Shown piece after piece: positions 6,248 to 11,040 of a stretch of DNA of 11,040 bases. The position numbers were made by a program, and so were the translations under genes. A model generated the notes under the pieces. It did no database searches. It had not been told where the DNA came from and was given only the letters and a program-made list of their open reading frames with translations. This DNA comes from 2-02-FULL-47-50 sp964479045 (GTDB lineage: Bacteria; Pseudomonadota; Gammaproteobacteria; Eutrophobiales; Eutrophobiaceae). Position 1 is the first letter of the stretch. Each line of letters begins with the position of its first letter. The stretch lies in contig CAYZJI010000025.1 in the NCBI GenBank assembly GCA_964479045.1, forward strand, positions 1 to 11,040, given 5' to 3'.

Positions 6248-8374
6248 ATGTCTGCACAACTGAAACCGCAACGCCAGGAATTCCACGGGGGTTGCCCGCA
6301 CGATTGTCCCGATACCTGCTCCATGGTGTTTGAAGTCGAAGACGGGAAGCTCGTAGGTGTAAGAGGGAACAAAGAACATCCCATGACCCGCGGCGGGTTG
6401 TGCGTCAAATTGAAAGATTACGAAAAACGTCATTATCATCCGGATCGTCTTCTTTATCCGATGCGCCGTACCGGCCCCAAGGGCAGCAAACAATTCAAAC
6501 GCATCACCTGGGACGAAGCCCTCACGACCATCGCCGATAAATGGAAGGCCTTAATAAAAGAATACGGCCCGCAATCCATCCTGCCGGTTTCCTATCTTGG
6601 TCATCAGGGGTTGGTGCATGGTTTAAACGGTGGCGATGCCTTCTTTAATCGTATGGGCGCGACCGTCTGTGAACGCACCTATTGCGGTGAAGGTTCCTGT
6701 ACCGCGTGGTTATTGACCGTCGGTCCGACCGCCGGTGTCGATGTCGAAAGTTACATCCATTCAAAATATATCGTCATCTGGGCCTGTAACAGTGTCAGTA
6801 CCAACCTGCATCACTGGGCAATTGTCAAAGATGCCCAAGCCAAAGGCGCCAAGGTTGTTGTGATCGATGCCTATAAATCACGCACCGCGAAACAGGCCGA
6901 CTGGCATATCGCACCGAAGCCATCCACCGATGGTGCACTGGCCATGGCCGTGATCAACAGCATTATCGAACAAGGCCTCGTTGATCAGGATTATGTCGAT
7001 AACTACACGGTCGGTTTTGAAGACCTGAAAGCACACAGCAAGAAACACACCCCGGAATGGGCCGAAAAAATTACCGGTGTTCCAGCCGCCGATATTCGTA
7101 AACTCGCCAAAGAACTCGCCACACAACAACCGGCCGCGATTCGTATGGGTGTTGGACTGGAAAGACATTACGGTGGGGGTCAAACAATTCGTGCCGTAAC
7201 CATGATTCCGGCACTCACCGGTGCCTGGCGTCATGTCGGTGGCGGTGTCACGCAATTCCCGGTGTGGGAACATCCGTACAAGTTTGATGTGATCTGTCGT
7301 CCGGACTGGATACCGGAAGGGACACAAGTGGTCAGTATCCTGCAACTCGGCCGGGCGTTACTGGGTGAACAAAACCTGAAGACACCGATCAAGTCCGTGA
7401 TGACCTGGAATACCAACCCGGTCACGCAATCCCCCGAAGCGGACAAAGTGGTGAAAGGTCTGGAACGCGAAGATATCTTCCATGTCGCGGCCGAACATTT
7501 TATTTCCGACACCGCTTCTTATGCCGACATCCTGTTGCCGGCCTCGATGGGCGCGGAGATGGAAGACATCATCCTGTCGTGGGGCCACTTGTACCTGACC
7601 TATAACACCAAGTGCGTGGATTCTCCCGGCGAAGCAATCCCGAACAACGAGATCTTCCGCCGTCTGGCCAAGCTCATGGGTTACAAGGACGAACGCCTGC
7701 ACTGGTCGGATTCGGAATGTCTGGAAAACTTCATCGACTGGAATGCGCCGGCCTGTAAAGGCATTACACTCGATAGCTTGCGCAAGAACGGATTTGCCCG
7801 TTTGCAGGTTGGCACCAAAGACGATCGTTGCCCACATAAAGAAGGCAAGTTCCCGACACCCACCGGCAAATGTCATTTCAAGGTTGAAGGGGCCAAGAAC
7901 TTTGTCGCGGCACCGTTTAGACAAATGTACGAAGGCTTTCAACCGGGCGAGGACATCGCTCCCTTACCGGATTACCTGCCGCCGTACGAACGCCCGGAAA
8001 CCAACCCGGAAGCGGCAAAGAAATACCCGATCAGCATGATCGCACCCAAGAGCCATGCGTTTTTAAATTCCTGTTATGCCAACATGAAGATAAAAGAGCA
8101 GGGCGAGCAATTCGTCATGATCAATCCGGCCGATGCCAAGTCACGCGGTGTGAAAGAGGGCGATACGGTTAAAGTATTTAATGACCGCGGTGCCTTTGAA
8201 GGTGTGGCCAAGGTGACCGATGATGTGAATGAAGGCGTGGTTGTTGCCACGCTGGGTTACTGGCGACAGCTCAACAACGGCACAGTGAACATCACCAGTT
8301 CCGCCGAGTTCGGCGACATGGGACATTCACCGACGTTCTTTGATAACCTGGTGCAGGTAGAAGCTGCTCGTTAA
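6248..8374 (+). CDS. Cytoplasmic molybdopterin oxidoreductase (MopB_3/YoaE-like, DMSO reductase superfamily)
   Basis: Molybdenum or tungsten bis-MGD oxidoreductase of 708 residues. An N-terminal [4Fe-4S] domain has C16, C20, C24 and C52. The catalytic domains run from about 63 to 560, including the pterin-contact stretch TWNTNPVTQSPE and the DTASYADILLP segment. A molybdopterin-dinucleotide domain follows from about 585 to 700. There is no signal peptide, since the cluster motif starts at residue 16, so it should be cytoplasmic. The strip that normally supplies the metal ligand reads C141-ERTYC146-GEGSC151, with no selenocysteine. It most resembles a group of formate-dehydrogenase-like or uncharacterised oxidoreductases; the substrate cannot be told. 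No electron-transfer or membrane subunit is adjacent: it is a single-gene unit with RBS GGAGG (6236-6240) and its own terminator. Partners must be encoded elsewhere or be soluble carriers. Confidence 0.88.
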   Translation: MSAQLKPQRQEFHGGCPHDCPDTCSMVFEVEDGKLVGVRGNKEHPMTRGGLCVKLKDYEKRHYHPDRLLYPMRRTGPKGSKQFKRITWDEALTTIADKWKALIKEYGPQSILPVSYLGHQGLVHGLNGGDAFFNRMGATVCERTYCGEGSCTAWLLTVGPTAGVDVESYIHSKYIVIWACNSVSTNLHHWAIVKDAQAKGAKVVVIDAYKSRTAKQADWHIAPKPSTDGALAMAVINSIIEQGLVDQDYVDNYTVGFEDLKAHSKKHTPEWAEKITGVPAADIRKLAKELATQQPAAIRMGVGLERHYGGGQTIRAVTMIPALTGAWRHVGGGVTQFPVWEHPYKFDVICRPDWIPEGTQVVSILQLGRALLGEQNLKTPIKSVMTWNTNPVTQSPEADKVVKGLEREDIFHVAAEHFISDTASYADILLPASMGAEMEDIILSWGHLYLTYNTKCVDSPGEAIPNNEIFRRLAKLMGYKDERLHWSDSECLENFIDWNAPACKGITLDSLRKNGFARLQVGTKDDRCPHKEGKFPTPTGKCHFKVEGAKNFVAAPFRQMYEGFQPGEDIAPLPDYLPPYERPETNPEAAKKYPISMIAPKSHAFLNSCYANMKIKEQGEQFVMINPADAKSRGVKEGDTVKVFNDRGAFEGVAKVTDDVNEGVVVATLGYWRQLNNGTVNITSSAEFGDMGHSPTFFDNLVQVEAAR

Positions 8375-8416
8375 GAGATAAATTAAGGTGACAGCAGGGA
8401 GATGGTAATGACAGGT

Positions 8417-8454
8417 AAAAAGCCGCAGTGGTTTAACAATCACTACGGCTTTTT
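8417..8454 (+). terminator. Rho-independent terminator after the molybdoenzyme gene
   Basis: AAAAAGCCGCAGTG (8417-8430) and CACTACGGCTTTTT (8441-8454) pair with one mismatch around a 10-nt loop and end in a T run. The 5' A run makes the stem also usable for minus-strand transcripts. It isolates the oxidoreductase gene from the downstream accessory pair. Confidence 0.9.
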
Positions 8455-8668
8455 ATTTTGAACGCAGTGAGAATATCTTGGTTATGAACTATATGTTTGT
8501 TATTGGCCAGAAGAGGTAAGATTCAAGACTTGGCCCCATATGCTCCAGGCGCGTTCAAGGCCTTCCGCAACCGTTACCCCAAGAGAGATAATGATGTGCT
8601 AACGGATGATGTGGGCCGAATATCCTGCGGGGATAATGGCTGAGGTTATAATAAAGCCGGGAGGAGAA
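8455..8668. other. Intergenic leader of the DUF2130-SIR2 pair, with a possible ORF remnant
   Basis: One frame is open from just after 8487 to a stop at 8638-8640. It includes a plausible-looking peptide (DLAPYAPGAFKAFRNRYP at 8527-8580) but has no ATG and no ribosome site; it may be the decayed tail of a lost gene. A TATAAT at 8647-8652 lacks a -35 and is too near the ATG at 8669 to be a normal promoter with the observed RBS. The true promoter of the downstream pair is not identified. Confidence 0.35.
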
Positions 8669-9964
8669 ATGACAGAAACAACCATTACCTGCCCAAACTG
8701 CAAAACAGAAATCAAGCTGACAGAGTCTTTGGCAGCCCCGCTAATCGAGTCCACAAGAATCAAATTCGAGCAGGAACTTGCCCAGAAGGATGAAAACATT
8801 GCCAAGCGCGAGCAAGCCATACGAGATAAGGAAAAGCAACTAGCCGCAGAAAAAACAAAACTGGATGAGCAGGTCACCAATCAGGTTGAAGAACAACTTA
8901 AAAAAGACCGGGCCAGAATCACAGCGGAAGAGACAAAAAAAGCCAGACTGGCGGCAGCTACAGACCTCGAACAGAAAGCCCGTGAAGTTGCAGATTTACA
9001 GGAAGTCCTGAAAAGCCGTGAAGAAAAACTCGCAGAAGCACAAAAAGCCCAGGCGGAACTCATCAAGAAACAGCGCGAACTGGACGATGCCAAACGCGAA
9101 CTGGAACTGACAGTCGAAAAACGCGTGCAGGAAAGCCTGTCATCTACACGCGAACAGGCAAAAAAGGAAGCCGAAGAACAAATGAAGCTCAAGGTAATGG
9201 AAAAGGAACAAACCATTACTTCCATGCAAAAACAGATTGAAGAATTAAAACGACGGGCTGAACAGGGTTCACAGCAATTACAGGGTGAAGTCCTGGAACT
9301 CGAACTGGAAAACCTGCTGCGTGCTAAATTTCCCTATGATGTCATTGAGCCTGTGCCGAAGGGTGAATTTGGTGGAGATGTGATCCACCGTGTCACTAAT
9401 ACGAACGGGCAGCACTGCGGCACTATCCTGTGGGAATCCAAACGCACTAAAAACTGGAGCGATGCCTGGCTTGCCAAATTACGGGAAGATCAACGTATCG
9501 CGAAAGCAGAGATTGCCGTCATTGTCAGTCAGGCATTACCAAAGGATGTTGAAACATTTGAAATGGTTGACGGTATCTGGGTGACCCATACCCGGGCAGC
9601 CTTGCCCATTGCGGCGATATTGCGCCAGTCGCTTCTGGAAGTTTCTCTAGCGAGACAAGCCTCTGAAGGTCAACAAACGAAAACTGAAATGGTTTATCAA
9701 TATCTCACCGGGCCTCGATTCCGTCAACGCGTGGAAGCTATAGTAGAAGCCTTCTCAACTATGAAAGAAGATCTCGATAAAGAAAAGAAGGCCATAACAA
9801 GACAATGGGCAAAACGCGAAGAACAGATAGATCGTGTTATGGGTGCAACGGTGGGGATGTATGGTGATTTGCAGGGAATCGCAGGTAAGTCATTGCAGGA
9901 GATTGAAAGCCTGAACTTCCCGTTGCTCAATAATACCACGCCGGAATCTGAAGGAAATGCCTGA
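8669..9964 (+). CDS. DUF2130 (COG4487) protein: CxxC, long coiled coil, possible nuclease-like C-terminal core
   Basis: 431-residue protein of the DUF2130 family; the molecular function is not established. It starts with a zinc-ribbon-like CPNC (C8, C11; only one CxxC pair is seen). A charged Glu/Lys/Gln-rich coiled coil runs from about 30 to 205, and the conserved C-terminal domain from about 206 to 420. In that domain E212/E214, D237 (GGDV) and E256-x-K258 (WESKR) are arranged like a PD-(D/E)xK nuclease core; this is my reading of the motif, not a proven activity. The ATG at 8669 is chosen over the upstream in-frame ATG at 8606 because GGGAGGAG (8659-8666) precedes it and the family begins with this CPNC segment. 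Its stop overlaps the SIR2 start by one base, so the two are almost certainly co-translated. Confidence 0.85.
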   Translation: MTETTITCPNCKTEIKLTESLAAPLIESTRIKFEQELAQKDENIAKREQAIRDKEKQLAAEKTKLDEQVTNQVEEQLKKDRARITAEETKKARLAAATDLEQKAREVADLQEVLKSREEKLAEAQKAQAELIKKQRELDDAKRELELTVEKRVQESLSSTREQAKKEAEEQMKLKVMEKEQTITSMQKQIEELKRRAEQGSQQLQGEVLELELENLLRAKFPYDVIEPVPKGEFGGDVIHRVTNTNGQHCGTILWESKRTKNWSDAWLAKLREDQRIAKAEIAVIVSQALPKDVETFEMVDGIWVTHTRAALPIAAILRQSLLEVSLARQASEGQQTKTEMVYQYLTGPRFRQRVEAIVEAFSTMKEDLDKEKKAITRQWAKREEQIDRVMGATVGMYGDLQGIAGKSLQEIESLNFPLLNNTTPESEGNA

Positions 9965-11040
9965 TGAAAGAAGATAAAACGAACACGACAACGCCGACTG
10001 ATTTGGTTCATTGTGCCTATCGTAGGACGACTGATCTATTACAGCGTCTTGCTCCAAATAAAATGCGCATTGGATTCTTTATAGGTGCTGGCTGATCGTT
10101 ATCAGTTAAAGGTGTTGATGGCAATCCATTGATTCCTGGAATCGCTGGCTTAACAGATTTGGTCAAACGCCAACTAGATAATGATGCCGAGTTAAATGCA
10201 TATGTGCAGACAGCTTGGGACCGAGTAACTGCACGCGGGATCCCGTTGCCTACTGTTGAAGACGTTCTCGGTCATATCCGAACACTGAAGTCACTTTGCG
10301 GTACAGATTTAAATGGGATGATCGATGGATTCCCTGCAAAAACCCTCAACGATCTTGATCGTGCTATCTGTGATCAAATACGCGGGATCGTCAGCAAGCC
10401 TCTCCCTACCAATGGCACGCCTTATCACGTACTTGCAAGTTGGATTCAAGCCATCCCGCGGGATAAACCGGTAGAGATCTTTACTACAAATTATGATCTA
10501 TCGATAGAGCAAGCCCTGGAAGAGCAACTCGTTCCTTACTTCGATGGGTTTGTTGGTTCCGACAGTGCGTTCTTGGATCTTGACTCGATGGCAGAGGATG
10601 ATCTGCCCCCACGTTGGACACGGCTTTGGAAGATACACGGCTCCATCAATTGGTGGATGACTGCCAAACAGAAAATTCGGCGCAGCCGTGATAGAGTGGA
10701 AGGAGAACAGCTTCTGATTTATCCATCACATCTAAAGTACGATGAAAGTCGGGAGATGCCGTATTACGCAATGCTCGACAGATTGAGGGTTTTCCTGCGG
10801 TCAAATCAATGTGTCCTTCTTACCTGTGGATACTCCTTCGGTGATAAGCATATTAATGCGGCAATTGCGCAGGGTCTATCAGGAAACCCGAATGCAGCAT
10901 GCCTTGGGATGATTTTCAATGACCGTGAAAGCACTCCAGAAGGGGTTAAGTTTGCAAAGCGGCACGCTAACTTGACGTTGTTAGCGGCTGACGGCGGTGT
11001 TATTGGAACTATTAACCGCGCCTGGAACAATGTAGTTAAA
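9964..11040 (+). CDS. SIR2-family (SIR2_2) NAD-hydrolase-like protein with in-frame UGA in the GAGxS motif (partial, runs off right edge)
   Basis: SIR2-fold protein of the prokaryotic defence-associated type (SIR2_2), which typically hydrolyse NAD+ on phage infection. The motifs in order are IGAG at 40-43 with UGA as codon 44 and S45 (nucleotide loop), TTNYD at 174-178 with the catalytic N176, KIHG at 223-226 with the catalytic H225, LIYPSHLKY in the middle, and GYSFGDKHIN at 289-298. The layout resembles the SIR2 subunit of SIR2-HerA (Nezha) systems. The start ATG 9964 overlaps the upstream stop (TGATG), with AAGGA 8 nt before it. All 359 codons in the window are open except codon 44. The stop sits where related proteins often have Cys (GAGCS/GAGCP), so either the gene is freshly inactivated or UGA is read as selenocysteine or by readthrough. 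No in-frame restart downstream would keep the NAD-binding loop. I keep it as a CDS but flag it as a possible pseudogene. Confidence 0.85.

Noticed and set aside
7358..7942. Minus-strand frame of 194 codons
   Set aside because: Shadow of the molybdoenzyme gene; composition is not protein-like and there is no RBS.
8401..8460. Short ORF beginning MVMTGKKP with GGGAG before it
   Set aside because: It consists mostly of the terminator stem-loop and has only 19 codons, so it is most likely chance.
8647..8652. TATAAT as promoter of the DUF2130 gene
   Set aside because: No -35 at 16-18 nt, and the transcript would start inside or next to the ribosome binding site.
1..11040. CRISPR arrays, tRNA, rRNA, integrase or transposase genes
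   Set aside because: No regularly spaced repeats, cloverleaf sequences or recombinase motifs were seen on either strand.

Overview
The window looks like chromosomal DNA of a gammaproteobacterium. The evidence is a class Ia ribonucleotide reductase whose alpha subunit carries two ATP cones, as in Pseudomonas-type NrdA, with NrdR and DnaA sites in its promoter. Genome-wide 'CGTCATTCCGG' intergenic repeats, a PhoX-type phosphatase and a cytoplasmic molybdopterin oxidoreductase fit the same picture. I cannot name a genus from the sequence alone.

Layout. Positions 1-3614 (minus strand) hold an nrdA-nrdB operon: nrdA is complete and nrdB is cut by the left edge. It is read from a well-formed sigma70 promoter overlapped by two NrdR boxes 32 bp apart, with a consensus DnaA box just upstream. 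Across the shared intergenic region, and reading the other way, is a Tat-exported PhoX/DUF839 phosphatase (4103-5476, plus) with a candidate Pho box. Next come a repeat element of about 176 bp (5502-5677), a small tandem-CDGSH iron-sulfur protein (5732-5956, minus), and a single-gene molybdopterin oxidoreductase (6248-8374, plus) ending at a strong intrinsic terminator.

The right end (8669-11040, plus) differs in character and looks like an accessory or defence module. It holds a DUF2130 protein with an N-terminal CxxC, a long coiled coil and a possible PD-(D/E)xK-like C-terminal core. The next gene overlaps it by one base and is a SIR2-family (SIR2_2) NAD-hydrolase-like gene that runs off the window.

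The most striking observation is in that SIR2 gene. It has a single in-frame UGA (10093-10095) exactly in the NAD-binding GAGxS motif, at the position where related proteins often carry cysteine. The other 358 codons in the window are open and all other SIR2 motifs are intact (TTNYD, KIHG, GYSFGD). This is either a very recent nonsense mutation or sequencing error, or a recoded (selenocysteine) codon. A hairpin lies downstream at a distance compatible with a bacterial SECIS, but its loop is not convincing.

How the genes relate: the nrd operon makes dNTPs under NrdR/DnaA control, PhoX scavenges phosphate, and the DUF2130-SIR2 pair is probably translationally coupled. I infer that the pair is an NAD-depleting antiphage module, perhaps with a further partner beyond the right edge.
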